Source: Motacilla alba alba | Taxonomy: Eukaryota > Chordata > Aves > Passeriformes > Motacillidae | Assembly: GCF_015832195.1 (NCBI RefSeq) | Contig: NC_052032.1 | Location: forward strand, 7,136,618-7,200,617 | Direction: 5' to 3' | Length of the DNA stretch: 64,000 bases | Part shown: piece after piece, positions 11,401 to 23,632 of the stretch | How positions within the stretch are numbered: position 1 is the first letter of the stretch | How the letters are laid out: every line of letters begins with the position of its first letter | The notes under the pieces: generated by a model | Seen by the model: only the letters and a program-made list of their open reading frames with translations | What the model was told of the DNA's origin: nothing | Database searches by the model: none | Position numbers and translations under genes: made by a program

Positions 11401-13504
11401 ACCAGCTGCAAAGATGTCAAAGAAATAATTTGTTACTGGAAAGAACCCACCAGGAAAAGCTGGACAGGCAATAAAATTGAATATTACAGCAAGTGTGCAT
11501 CTGACCCATGGTCTGGGAAGCCAAAGGGAGTGTAAAGCCACCAAAATCCTAAAGATGAGGGCAAAAAAGTTTTACAGAAAAAAAAAAAACCTGAGGACTG
11601 ACAAAACAGGTTCTAAAACTGTAACACAGAGAGTGGAATCACTGTCAGGCTCATGGCGACAGAGAAACGCAACCGAGATAAAAAACACAGGACTCCCATC
11701 AGCTCAGATAATTACACATCCTATCCAATTCCACAGTGAAAGGCACTTGGTGCCTCTGCCACCATTCTCACACTGCTAAGATAAGAATTTCTATTTCAAG
11801 AGGAGTTTTCTTCTCCTGGGAACGTTCCAGGCCGGGTGTGTGGTCACAGAGCTCCCAGCCCCATCCGCGGTGCAGGAGGTGGCTGCAGCATCTGCTGGGG
11901 CAAGAGGAACCTGTTACACCCTTCAAAAAACCCTGAGTGCACCATGAAGATGCTGATTCCCCTCCAGAGTGGTGGTTTGCTTGCTGTTAGAGTTTCTGAC
12001 TGCTTCAGGCTGATGGTTTAAGAGAAAATAAACAGCCAAGTCATGATTTGGCATAAGGTTCAGGTTCTGCACATCAGCCCTAGAGATGGGGAAGAAAAAG
12101 ATCTGAAGGACAGATTAAGATCCCTTATTACCAATTGGTTTACACTGAATAGGAAAGTAATTTGCTCTCACACAGACTGGCTGTTGTCTGTGGGTTTATC
12201 TCCATTGATTACAACCAGCTGAAATTCTTCTTCCAAAGTTTTATCATCTAGAGCTGCTTCTGGCCACAAGTGGACTTTTTCTTTGCCAACTTTGGCTTTT
12301 TCAGCCTGTTTAATGAAAACCTGGGTCAGGGGGGAATAATCACAGAATCCTTTCTGTGAAAACAAAGCTTTTCAGCCCTCATCAACATCTTTTCCTTTCA
12401 AACGAAGTCATGTTCCCACCCAGCCAGAGAGATTCAAGCATGGGATGGAGGTCAAGGGGAAGACCTCGTGCTTTGATTTCTTTTGCTCAGCATTGGAGTG
12501 GTTTTTCCTTGGTTTTTCTCTCTTTGGGATGTTTTGCATTTGTTGATGGCTGCAGACTGAGCACTGTTCACTCTCAGCCATAGATCTGGACCTCCAGGCA
12601 GAACAGCTCTGTCCCAGAATCACATCCCACCTGAGTTTCTCAAGGATAACAGCAGATAACAAATGTGTTGAAAACAAACCTAAATAATCTTCAATTAAGT
12701 CAGCCAAAGGGCATCTCCAACCCTAAAATCAATGCTAGCACACAAATTCCAGCTTGTCAAGCCAGTTATTTAATGGGTAAGAGCTGGCTTGGCATCTTCA
12801 CTGCAAGACACAGGTTTCCACACGTGCTTTTAGGAGCAGTGCAACAAACATCTCACTGGGCCTGGGAGGGAATAGTAAAGCAAATTGGTGCTCTTGTAAC
12901 CGTGTGTACTCCTAAGTACAGCTATGAGCATCTGATAAATCTTTTAAAGTGCATGTTTACAATGGATTTTATTCTTTTTACTGTTCTGTACATATGAGCC
13001 CTCTGAGCAAAATAACAGATCCTCTGACACTTAGAAGAAGCCACTGCCTCATTGGCTGCCTGCAGTGAAATAATTTATATTGTTATTTCCTCACCCAAAT
13101 TGCAAGGATTGTAAAGAAGCTTCAGAAATTCAGAGTAATTAGTGTTTTGGTGGCTCAGATCCCACTGCTGCCACACGAGTGGAAGACCCACTATTGCAAC
13201 TGAGAGTTTTGCCAGCCCAAAGACTGCAAAAAAAATTGGTCCCTGAGTGTTCTCTACCAATTTTTCTCTTGTTATTTTCTTCAATAGTTAATGGAAAGCG
13301 AGGACAAGTGGAGATAATTTAAAAATGATCTTTTGGGTCTCTCCATGGGTTTATTGCCAGGACCTATTTAGAGAAGCATGCAGCTGTAAGGGGGGCTATA
13401 ACTTTACTGCATATTCCACAAGCTGTTTAGGAAAACCAGGAGCCTTTGGATTTACACCCGGCTCTCTCCCTCTCCTCACAAACACACCCACACACGTGTG
13501 TGCA

Positions 13505-13960
13505 GGGACTTCCAGCTGCTAATTGAATTCACCCTTATGAAAGCCTTAACAAATTGTAAGTGACCTTTTATACAAATTTCAAAGTCAAGGATTCACCACT
13601 AACTGCACATCCCTCTTCTGCCATTCACTGTTATGCAAAACCCACAAACAATTAAAAGAAATAATGAAGAGCCCAGCGGCCCTCTTTCCTAATTAGCTGC
13701 AGGAGGCAGTGCTGGGGAGTGTGGTTAAGTGCTTCAATTACCTCGGCCCTCCTCGCAGCCCTTGTTAGAAGAGACAGGTCCAGGGGCCAAAGGGGAACAA
13801 TTAAGGCGAGGCAGAGCCCGCAGTTTGCAGGGGGATGCCGGGGCCGTGCCGGCTCTCACACAAGAGCCAGAGCTGTAATCATACCCCAGCTTCCTGCTGG
13901 GCTACACACAGACAAATTAATGGGAGATAGATTGCTACCTGCAGCCCATCAGTAACCAGG
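13505..13960. promoter_or_regulatory. Candidate conserved non-coding element
   Basis: This is a unique block with many homeodomain core sites: CTAATTGAATT near 13520, the palindrome CTAATTAG at 13689-13696, ACAATTAAGG near 13798 and AAATTAATGG near 13914. It is mixed with CpG-containing sequence. No coding frame of interest is present. The regulatory role is inferred from motif clustering only. Confidence 0.35.
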
Positions 13961-14204
13961 GAGGCAGGAGGCTATACAGCACTACAAGGGAGCCATAACC
14001 TGGATTTTCCTCTGCTCTCAGCCCCTTTTAGGGCAGAGGGACCTGAGCACTAATACCTCACTGCTGTCTACATTGAGGGTACCCCACAGCCCCAAACAGA
14101 ATCACAGACCCAGCCTGAGCTTTATTTGCTGAAGTTAATTCTGGTGGTGGCTGCCCCAAGGAGCCCCACAGTCCAGAGGTGCTGGAGACCAAACTGTTCC
14201 CCAG

Positions 14205-14263
14205 TAAGAAACCGGTTGGGCTCGACCTTGAAGGTCTTTTCCAGCCCTAGTGGTTCTATAAGA
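14205..14263 (+). mobile_element. CR1 LINE 3'-end fragment
   Basis: The sequence GGTTGGGCTCGACCTTGAAG followed by GTCTTTTCCAGCCCTAGTGG resembles the conserved CR1 3' terminus in sense orientation, ending in GGTTCTAT. The fragment is short and diverged. It is consistent with the severe 5' truncation usual for avian CR1. Confidence 0.5.
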
Positions 14264-15039
14264 AACCAACCTGAGCTGGTGGGAGCTGGTTCTGCTGGGA
14301 GATTCCATATGGACAGCACAAATCCTTCCCAGCATGAAGACACAAGTAAAGGATATAGAAGTGGTGCCCCTGTAGCGGTCTCCCCTGGGGACTGAAGGCC
14401 CCTAAGACAGATCCTGACTGTGCAGCAAAAGCACATCTTAGGTGGAAGGACAGCAACAAGAACTAAATCCCCCTGTAGCCTCATTAACCTTTCAGGGAAG
14501 GGTTAAAGTTTCCACATAGGCAGTGGTGCAGCAACACAATTTTAATGTCACAGGCATGGACAAATTCCATTTGGATGGATCTGTTGCATAAGCAGCTGTG
14601 CAGGGCCAGATCCTGCTGCTTGGAAGCTGCCACTGGGATTGGAGCAGTGAGTGCTCTGGGCAGAGCCCCACGAGCCACTGCCTGCACCCATCCTCTGCTC
14701 CCTGCTCCAGCCCATCCTGACCAGCAGCACGAAAAGCTGCCCTGGCTGCAGAGCCACGCACAAACCCCACGGGCTGAGCTCTGCACTAAAATATTTAGAT
14801 GCTTTTGAATTATACAGGAAATAAAAAAAGCACTCACAAGTCAAGTTTTTACCCTTTTGCAACAGAACTTAGCAATCAAATTGATTGCACCTTTCAAGCT
14901 GGTGTGAACCCCCTTCCTGAGCAAAGTCCTTTGCACCCACTTTAGCCAAGCACCTTTTTTTTTGCAGCTGATATAGAAACCTTTGAAAATAAATTTGAGG
15001 GGAGACTGACAACCTTGAAACCTCAAGAGCAGCATGGCA

Positions 15040-15290
15040 TTGACGGGCGCGGCTCCCTCAGCTCAGTATTATAGATAGATTTTAATTTTATTTTAACAAA
15101 ATAGCTGTCTCCAGTGGAAGAAGCATCAAGAGGTAAATGAGGACCCGTCTTGAGCTGAATCACGTTGAACAGACCTCGGCACTGTCATTGATTTTCTGGG
15201 AAGAAAAAAAATGCCTCTGGCTACTAAACCAAATTAGTAGTCACTGATGACCAATTATTTTGCCCCACTGTGAACGGGGAGGCGTACTAA
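15040..15290. promoter_or_regulatory. Candidate conserved non-coding element
   Basis: An AT-rich unique block contains TTTTAATTTTATTTTAAC near 15080, and ACCAAATTAGTAG and CCAATTATTTTG near 15230-15260. It lacks repeats and coding frames. The regulatory role is inferred from sequence character alone. Confidence 0.3.
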
Positions 15291-15599
15291 AATTCCAGTT
15301 TGTCAGACCCAAGGCTCTCTTCTCAAACGCCTTTCAACAAGCGTGTACCAAAAATCTCTCAGATGGTTCTGATGCCTTCCTGTTTTCGGCAACTTCTCCT
15401 TCTCCAAAGTTTTAATGAGCTGCTGCTCTGAGGACAGCCTGCCACAAAGTGAGCCCTTCCCTGCACGCTGGAGCACTATTTGGCATTGGCACAAATCACA
15501 GCTGTCAGGATTTATACACACATACACAAAAAAAGTGTCAGCCTAATGTTTGCAAATTATAATTACCATTTCTCTTGCATGTCCCTGGTGCCTTCATTT

Positions 15600-15980
15600 T
15601 AGATAAATCCCAGCTCTGAGGTATCAGCTGCAAGGCACTGAAGGCTCATATTGAATGGAATAGATTTAACTAGTTTGTAGCTCATTTAAGGCCTACACTG
15701 TTTTATTTTAATATTGTTAATACTTTATTATACTTTTTAACACTGTTTTCACAGTAAAATAGCCTATTAGGAGGCTGCAGCTTCTTTTCCAGGGGATGTC
15801 TGGCAGACTAGAATTCCACATTGTATAACCAAGTTAGCAGGTGCTTGTCATTTCAGTTGAAAATAGGTCTGTACCCTGACTCTTGAAAGTAAATTAGAGA
15901 GATTCTATTAAAGAGACAGGAACTGTTTCAGGGATAATAGTTTTGAAAATGTGCACAGATAAATTTTAAAATATTTAGGA
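15600..15980. promoter_or_regulatory. Candidate conserved non-coding element
   Basis: The block includes TTTAACTAGTTTG, runs of TTTTATTTTAATATTG around 15700, and AAATTTTAAAATATTTAGG near 15961. Low GC and absence of repeats distinguish it from its surroundings. No coding potential is visible. The call is speculative without alignment. Confidence 0.25.
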
Positions 15981-17389
15981 AATGTCAGCATTAGAAGTGG
16001 CTCCAACTATTTGACTATAAAAGGAAGCAGATGAGTATTTTTTTCCCCTGCAATTATAAATAATTTGTTACATCCTATCAGAACTTCTTTGCCTTTCCTT
16101 TCTGTGGCAGGGTGCTTGTGCCAAAACAAGGAGATCTGAGTTACTGTGAATGAGATGGGTTTTAATGTGCAATAAGCATTTCCAGAGGATGCTTCCCCTG
16201 CTCTCCCCGCAGCATCCCCAGACAGCAATGGCAAAATCCTCCCTGTTCAGGAGTGACACCTGGGCAGGGTGACAAAAGGAAAGGGAACACACAAGCCATT
16301 GATCCCTGTCCTTAAGTAACACCAAGGCAAAAGGACATTTTCCCAAAGGCCAGCTGCAAGTAAGAGCTGTCACATTGCCAAGCAGCGCCGATATCGGGGC
16401 CAAATTCCCCGTCCCTCTGCTAAGATCAGGCTTTGACCTACAAAGGAAAAGCCACCTCGCTGAGATCTCTGCAGTCACCTTAAAGAGGTGCTCCCTGATG
16501 TCCCCTGCTCTTCCCCACTCTCTCAGAGCTTCTCCCAAAGGAGGAAAAGCCAGAGGAAGCCTCAGCCCCACCAGGGCTTGCGTGGATAACGGAGCACACG
16601 AGTCATTCCCACCCATTTGAGGGAGGCAGTTCGTGTGTGCATCGTTCCAGGCATGATTCTATACTTTGCTGGATCAGGACTTAAATGTGATTAATCACAC
16701 GGCAGGGAAGGATCTCTGAAGAGCATCAACCCAAATGTGTCCTTTCAAGCATTTACTTACAAGCCAGCTGCGGACTATCAGTCACCAACTGGCTGGTCCA
16801 CTGGAGATGGTAAAAGTCACCTCCATAGAGGTGTGAAAATACATTCAACTTCAAAAAAAAACCCCCAAAAATCAATAATCAAAGACTACACACAAAGGCT
16901 TAGTGCTTTCCTGCATCCCTCCCTGCTATTCCTGCACACCAGGAAAGCTCCTACCTTGGAGAGCAAAGGGACAGCAGCAAACAAGCAATGCTCACCATGT
17001 GCTGCTGTCAGGAATACCAACATTTACACCACACTTCAAGACTGGAGGCCCAAACAGATAATAACACACTTTACCACTGGTTTGCCACACCTTTTAACCT
17101 TTTAAATATTTTGCCCAGCTGTGATCAGCATGAAATGCCAAACTGGAAGGGAAGGAGGGGAAAGAAGAGGGGACAAAGGGTAAATGTCAGCGTTGCCTTT
17201 GGCACTGGGTGTCTCCAGATAACAGTCTGGAGCAGCAGAGCTGATTTGCAAGCAAAGGCTTGAAAAGCCCTGCAGCATGTGATCTATGAAACAGGAGGCC
17301 TGCAGAAGGATGTCTCCTCTGATATGAATGTCCCCTTGGGATGGATATTGCTGGATTGCACATCCAGTATCATTAGAAAACACAACCAT

Positions 17390-17530
17390 AGATTAGGCTG
17401 TTTTGAAGCATGTGGTGTGCAATAATTAAGTAATAAAAGTCACCACGGGGGTGAAGGAACAAGAAACAGAAGAGTTACTATTTGCATACAGGCTGCTGGC
17501 GCCCTCGGTGATCATCAAGGATTCTCCAGG
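17390..17530. promoter_or_regulatory. Short candidate element with octamer
   Basis: A perfect octamer ATTTGCAT (17480-17487) lies in unique sequence next to AATAATTAAGTAATAAAAG (around 17420), which has several homeodomain cores. This small candidate regulatory block is inferred from motifs only. Confidence 0.25.
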
Positions 17531-18812
17531 CTGCTAAAAGCTGGCAGCTGTCAATTCTGGACCCACTCCTGCCATAAACCACAAAGCACCAGCTCACTCT
17601 GTGGCATGTGGGCTCTTTGCAGAAACAGGTGGAGCTGGTGGCCCAGAAGCAGGCAAGCAGCTACCCCAAGTCCCCAGTGTCCTGCAGTTGGTCTGCACAG
17701 GCAGGAACAGCACTGGCTCTGCTATGGGAGCTGCAGCTGAGGGTCTGCAGGCTGCAGGTGGGAGCAGAGCTAGAGGTGAGAGCTCTACAGTCATCAGCTG
17801 CTGCCAAAATGGAAAAAGTCACTCCTTAGCAAGGTGTGCAAGGACAAGGACCAATAAAACTTGAGCTTGAGGTCCTCCATCGCCTGTTTGCTTCAGGACC
17901 ACGGCAATTACTGATTTGCTGTCCCTGCCACTGCCAGATCTACCTCCCATGGTGGCTGATGAAGTATCCTCACATGCAAGGAGCAAGGCTCAACAGTTTC
18001 AGGCTGCAGCTTCGCCACAAGCTGGTCAGGTTAATGCCAGCTCAGAGCAGCTGAATGGGACACTGGCCAACAAGGAACCGCCTTTTTCTAGAACCAGGGT
18101 CACGTGCAGCTCCTCCCCTCTGCTGTCTCCTCCTTGCTCCCTGAAATCCTCTTTCAAGGGGCAAATACACCTGTTCTGTGCAGCTGAGGCACCAGACCAG
18201 GGCTCAGCATTTCAGCTCCCCTTTCTGCTGCAGACACCTGACCATCTGCATTGGGTCCATTTTTAGCCCTACTCAGACTGCTTAGGCCAGCACTTACTCC
18301 TCCCACCCCATCCATCACTGTGCATTTGCAGTCTTTGGTGCACCACACCAGAGAGATTTCAATGGCAAAAGCAGTGTTATTTTAGCAAAGCACACTTGGC
18401 ACCCAGGGGTTCTTCCCCTGGAGGGAATCCAGCCAGAGCTGCTCCATTGGGAACCAGCTGGGAGATGCTCTCCTGAAGCTCTAGCAGAGCCCAAAGTTGA
18501 GCTGCAGCCTGTGGTGCCCCATGGTTCATCCAGCACACCAGGGCTCGGACAGAGCTGCTGAAACCTGCCCTGTAAATGGCTGTACAATTGTTCCAGTTCT
18601 GGGGACTGCCCTGGCACAGGTTTCCACAGGTGTGTGCAGGCTGTGGTGTGTTCACTGCAAATCATTGTGGGTTTGAGGTTTCCTGAGGAGGAGAAAGCTT
18701 TTCCCAGTGCAAGGCTTCATTCGTGCTCTCACCAGTCACTTTCCAGGAGCAGAGATGTGAGCCAGCACCAGGAAACAAAGATTAAATTGGTGTCTTTTCA
18801 AATGTTTTCCAG

Positions 18813-18915
18813 GCCTTCCACTCCCATTTTTGACATCATGCAACACAGATACAAGGAGCTGTGGATGGAGGAGCAGAGAGCCCGGACTAGAGTCCAGCAC
18901 ATGGTGAAGAAAAAG
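18813..18915 (+). CDS. CFAP77: CFAP77 internal exon (RPSTPIFDIM...)
   Basis: A 103-nt exon lies between the acceptor ATGTTTTCCAG and the donor AAAAG|GTGGGA. It completes the Arg codon begun in the previous exon and then encodes PSTPIFDIMQHRYKELWMEE, followed by QRARTRVQHMVKKK. Human CFAP77 has RPSTPIFDLMEHRY at the same point. The segment is charged and likely helical, ending in a lysine run. It ends in phase 0, matching the next exon, which begins with an intact ATC codon. Confidence 0.9.
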
Positions 18916-19978
18916 GTGGGAAAAGTCCAGCAATCCTTTCCTGTGATGTGAACAGCACTACTGGGCACAGCCCCCACTGTCCTACCCCACAAGGGACAAA
19001 TGGGCTGCTCCCAGCCCTGGGAAGGGCTCTCAGCTGGGAAAACACCCCCCTGACTACTACAAGGCTGATGAAGCCTAACAAAGATGAGCATCCCCCTGCC
19101 AGGCTGTCCTTTGGACATCAGCTCTGCTCAGGTCACCTGTGACAGTGGCCACAACAAAGGAACAAGCAGCAAATGCTGAAAGGACAGTCCCAGCCCTGAG
19201 CCTGCCATGGTGAGGTTGATGCAGCACCCTCAGCAGCTGTTGGAGTGTAAGGCTGTGCTGTTAAACAAACCAACATTGTAATATCATTTAAAAGCAGCCA
19301 ATGACTGTTTTATTAGTTAATGGCTCAAAGAAGAGTCGGGCTAATATGGTAATGACCAATTTCAATGGGCTTACTGCCATCACAAACTGTGCTTTATAGT
19401 TGAAGTGCAGGAATACAGTGTCCTTAATTAGCAGCTATTTTATGAATACACCAGCCCGGGACATTGGAAAGTGCATCCCTACTTTATCTATTAATGACTG
19501 ATGTTTTTAATCACTAAGTTTCCTCCATCAAGCTCCCAAAGCCTGCAGCCACCAATTACTGAGTTAAGCAACACAAACCTGTCTCCTAGACCACAGAGCA
19601 CACAGATTCCCAGGGTATCCAGGTACCTGCACTGGCTTGTGCTGGGATTATTCAGCACTGTGGCCTGCAATTAATCAGGAGAGCCAGGAAACCCCACCAT
19701 GGCAGGGGTGCTGGAGGGGACTTGCCCAGTTAGGGATGAGCCAGTGCTGTAGCTCAGGGCACAGGGCTTCCAGTGGGCAGCAGTCACCTCCCTGAGATGC
19801 TCTACAAAGAGAAACTGAGAGCTGACAGCTGCTCACGTGTTGTAACTATCAGTATTGGCTGCATGGACATCGAAAACTCCCCAGATCATGGAACTGTGAT
19901 CATCACCCCAAAGCAACTTCTGGCCTCATCCATCCCAGTGTCACTGCATTGTGTCACACAGAGCTGATGAGCATGGCT
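18916..19978. other. CFAP77 intron segment before the minisatellite
   Basis: This is intron sequence with no coding exon. It contains an AT-rich unique block at 19255-19520, listed separately. The intron then runs into the acceptor-bearing minisatellite at 19979. Confidence 0.6.
19255..19520. promoter_or_regulatory. Candidate conserved non-coding element
   Basis: A unique AT-rich block contains TTATTAGTTAATGG near 19310, TTAATTA at 19424-19430 (in CCTTAATTAGCAGC) and TTTTTAATCACTAAG near 19505. It has a homeodomain-site cluster and no repeats. The enhancer role is inferred. Confidence 0.35.
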
Positions 19979-20462
19979 GTGCAGCAGTTTGAGCCCACTC
20001 TTGCTCACTTTTGGTTGCAGAGAAGTGAAGTGCAGCAGTTTGAGCCCCTGTGTTTCTCTTAGGTTGCAGACAGGAGAAGTGCAGCAGTTTGAGCCCACTC
20101 TTGTTCACTTTAGGTTGCAGACAGGAGAAGTGCAGCAGTTTGAGGCACTGGTGTTTCTCTCTGGTTGCAGACAGGAGAAGTGCAGCACTTTGAGCCCACT
20201 CTTGTTCAGCTTTGGTTGCAGACAGAAGTGCAGCAGTTTGAGCCCACTCTTGTTCACTTTAGGTTGCAGACAGGAGAAGTGCAGCAGTTTGAGCCCGTGT
20301 TTCTCTCTGGTTGCAGGCAGGAGAAGTGCAGCAGTTTGAGCCCACTCTTGTTCAGCTTTGGTTGCAGACAGGAGAAGTGCAGCAGTTTGAGCCCACTCTT
20401 GTTCACTTTAGGTTGCAGACAGAAGTGCAGCAGTTTGAGCCCGTGTTTCTCTCTGGTTGCAG
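19979..20462 (+). repeat. Minisatellite whose units carry the exon's 3' splice site
   Basis: About ten direct repeats of 44-51 bp run up to the CFAP77 exon at 20463. Each unit has GTGCAGCAGTTTGAGCCC, then a pyrimidine-rich part (ACTCTTGTTCACTTTAG or GTGTTTCTCTCT), then GGTTGCAG. Positions following each GGTTGCAG-type AG are 20021, 20070, 20121, 20171, 20222, 20270, 20317, 20368, 20419 and finally 20463, the real exon. Units of the two pyrimidine types are interspersed. After each decoy AG the frame reads TGEVQQFEP-like, and the true exon begins IGEVRENR. The repeat therefore probably arose from the acceptor plus exon start. Confidence 0.95.
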
Positions 20463-20558
20463 ATCGGCGAGGTGCGCGAGAACCGCACCACGTTCCTGCG
20501 CACGCACCCGCTGCCCGTGAAGGAGGAGTCCTTCTGGCACCCCCGGCGCTTCGAGAAG
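20463..20558 (+). CDS. CFAP77: CFAP77 internal exon (IGEVRENRTTFLR...)
   Basis: A 96-nt, phase 0-0 exon encodes 32 residues, beginning IGEVRENRTTFLRTHPLPV and ending WHPRRFEK. The acceptor is CTCTCTGGTTGCAG and the donor GAGAAG|GTACAG. The segment corresponds to the carboxy-terminal part of CFAP77 (TTFLR, PPVK and PRF blocks in the family). The exon is GC-rich, unlike the repeat immediately upstream. Its acceptor is the last unit of a minisatellite of about ten similar acceptors. The nearest decoy, 44 nt upstream, would shift the frame if used. Confidence 0.85.
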
Positions 20559-21589
20559 GTACAGGCTCCCCACGTCCCATCCCCTGACCAAAGACAACTT
20601 TTCTGGGCCTCTACAAGCATCTGGTTGAAATCAGGGACACGCTCTAACCTTGCTCACGTGCCCCAATAACATCCTTAGCGCACAATGAATGAGAGTCTTA
20701 ACTCAGAGCTCCCCGTGACCCAGACCTTAAAATAGTCCCAAATATGCTCAACCATCAGCCCCTTTTGAACATCAGGGTGGGATCTTTTTTCCCAGCCATA
20801 AGCCCTGGAAGAGAGGCAGCAGTTGGCCAAATAACATATTTTTTAACTTTTGTGCACTTTCACAAGCTTCCTGAGATGAGAAGCATCTTTTTATATCTCG
20901 CTGTTAGTACAGGGTGGCCTTTGCTCTACAAGTGCCCTACACAAGCAGGACAGTCACACCTGCATTTTAGGGCCCTGCCATTTCATCAGCTCTCACCATA
21001 AGTAATTCAAACCCCACCAGATGTTTCAAGAAGCTTTTTCCACCCCAGGATTAGAGCATTTCCAGAAAGCTTGCACTCTTGATACCTCTCTAAACTACCT
21101 GATTGACAATATTCACCCTGAGACAAAGCAAAGGGTCTGGCCAGGTTAGAGATGTCCTTGACACTTCCTTTAATTGATCCAAATAAGAGCCAAGGTGAAG
21201 ATTTCTTTTTCTAGTGATGGGATCTAAACATCTTCCTGAATTCATCTGTGCAACCTGCTGTGCTCTGGGGTACTTGTTAGAATTCCATTAGCTTTGTTTG
21301 TGGTGTAAATTACATGGAAACTTCCAGTGAAGAGCTGGGGGGGGGCGGTTTAGGAGAGAAGGAGAAAGAGCTGGACCAGTGGAATGGCAAGGAGACACCA
21401 GGAAGTGAAAGCACTGAAGCCCTGCTGGTAATTTACATGGCCAAAATCATATTTGGCATTGATAGATACCACTGCAAAAAGCTCTCAGCTCTCTGTCCTG
21501 GCCCTTCTTCTGCTGGGGTTATTTTTTTTTGCCATGCTGTTGATTTCTAACCACACTTTAAACAGCAAAGAAGCCCTGTGATTTCCTGA

Positions 21590-21800
21590 AGGTAATTTAC
21601 TTGTACAAGTTGGAGAGTTTGTCCAAGAAATGTGCTTAGCACCACCTTGATGTATTCCTCTCCCATCCTGTCTGAGAGTGCCCGATTAGCATATGTCAGT
21701 AATCATTTATCCCCACTGCCTGTCAGCTCGGAGCTGCGGCTGCGGCGGCGGCAGCGAGAGAACATGACCGATCGCTGTTAAACAGATTGTGAGAGTCACA
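21590..21800. promoter_or_regulatory. Candidate conserved non-coding element
   Basis: A unique block combines CCCGATTAGCATATGTCAG and TAATCATTTATCC (near 21680-21710) with a GCGGCTGCGGCGGCGGCAGC run and the CpG-containing GACCGATCGCTG. The mixture of homeodomain-type cores and CpG-bearing sequence is unlike the flanks. The role is inferred only. Confidence 0.3.
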
Positions 21801-23632
21801 CGAGATCCTGGGGCAAGCCTCCTCTTTAGAGCTCCTCTCACCCCAGACCTTTCCATCACTGTTCATTTTTCAGCCTGGGTTTTGCTTTGTGCTTTCCCTT
21901 TTGTTTCATCCCTGGCTGTGGTTGGGTTCCTGCCCCAGCCGCAGTTCTCAAAACCTTCAAATCTTTCCTTCTTCTCTTTCACCTTTTTCTTCTTCTCCCT
22001 TTCCCTCCCTTCTCAGAAGCAGCATCCAGGGTGGAGGGACAGCTCATTTTGCACAGCCTCTGCAGATTTTCCACACTCCTCCTTTCTCGTTGCATTACCC
22101 TGGAAGGTTTGCCTTTCCCCAGTTACAGATCTAACAGGCACAGCCCACATCAGAACTTGGATCGAGGAATTTGTTACTCACTTGACCTTCAGTGCATGGT
22201 TTCCTCCACGGAAAGATAACTCCACTTGAACATCCATAAATGTTTACCTGGTTAAAAGCAGTAACAACCTGGAGGAAGTTAAGGGTTCCCAAAGATATTT
22301 GGTGGTCTCCAAACTGTTCTTTAAGTACTCCTCTAAAGGAGGGTTCTACAGAGATGATGGAATGGTTTTGAATTCCAGACTGACCTAATCCAGGGACTCC
22401 AGGAGTCAATGTCAGTCCTTCCTTTACTGAGGTGACAAATGACCAAAACACTGCCTCTAATCCATGTAAAAACCTCATCCTACTGTGCAAGAAGACTGTG
22501 AAAAGCAACCACAAAAATATCACCTCACAGAAAGCCTGTTAGCAGACTCCATCTGCATATTCCTGCCAGCCTCTGGTGGCTTTGTCCTGCTCTGACCAGT
22601 ACAGAAGATGCTCATGACTTGGGAAATACACAGACCCTGGGCAAGAATATGCAGAGACTCCATTGCCTGGCCGCAGCCTCGCTTGAAACCGTATTTCCAC
22701 ATGATCCAAGGCAGGTGTGAGGTGCAGGAGCGTGATATTCTCAAGCCACTCATCCTTCTGGTCACTCAGTCACCTCATCATCTGGAGTAACACCTTTCAG
22801 TCTGGCCTGCTCTGGGTCTGAGGGGAGCAACACCCACCCACTGAAATAGTTACAATCCAAAACAGGGGCAGCAGAAAGGTGAGATTTTGTTCCTTTAGGC
22901 CCGTAAAAATAATCAAAAAGTATTTTTTTATTCCCACCGTGACCCCTTACAGACAGCTGCAGAAACTGAGCATGGATATCTCTGCTGGCTCTTAAACTGG
23001 GCTTTCCATTCAGTCCCTGGCACCATGAAAGCTTGCCCAAGAAGTAGAAGAGAAGAAAACAAAGGAGCTTTTCCCTCCCCACTAATTGCATCTGCTTGCT
23101 CCCTGCATTGCCAGAGCTGCATGACATTACATAGTCATTCAGTCAGTAAAATATGGACAAATTGACTATATTTTCATTTGGATTTAGGTTTCAGCTCCAC
23201 TGCCCACACTGTTAAGCTAACTGGGTGATTTGCAGGCTCTCCCACACCGGGTGCTCCTGCTCAACCTGTGGTCTCCTGGGCCCCCCAGCTCACCAAGGCA
23301 AGCAGGTCACAGGGAGCCAGTCCTGTCCTGATGGGCAGTTCATTAGGGAAAGTTGCTGCATTAAAATGGTTTTTTTTATTTATTTTTTTTAAACTATACC
23401 AAGCAGATGTTAACTCCTTACTCACCTCAGCACAATGCTTCTACTGCCCTCCTCTTCCTCAGCCACCCCCAAAGCAAACAGCCTCTGCCTTGCTTTGCCT
23501 GCAGTGACACAATTCCAGGGCTCAAGCTTTGCCAGCATGGCTGGGACTGTGCCCCAAAATTTAATTTATTTGTAGATGTGGGACTACATTCCCTGGGGGT
23601 TATACTCTCAGGCACCCGGCATGGATATAAGT

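Larger units (their letters stand above)
6211..18812. other. CFAP77 intron, 12.6 kb
   Basis: No coding exon is recognised. The intron starts with a T-rich, AT-rich stretch at 6240-6740. It then contains a solo LTR-like block (7047-7434), several unique AT-rich candidate regulatory elements (7810-8440, 13505-13960, 15040-15290, 15600-15980, 17390-17530) and a short CR1 3' end (about 14205-14263). The remainder is ordinary bird intron sequence with scattered short frames and no domain signature. Confidence 0.6.

Noticed and set aside
19979..20462. CRISPR-like array of about 50-bp direct repeats
   Set aside because: The units are contiguous with no unique spacers, they lie in a vertebrate gene, and they abut a splice acceptor. 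This is a minisatellite.
19989..20587. Repetitive protein with QTGEVQQFEP repeats
   Set aside because: It is translation of the acceptor minisatellite. Frames are interrupted between units and it is intronic. No evidence for a separate gene.
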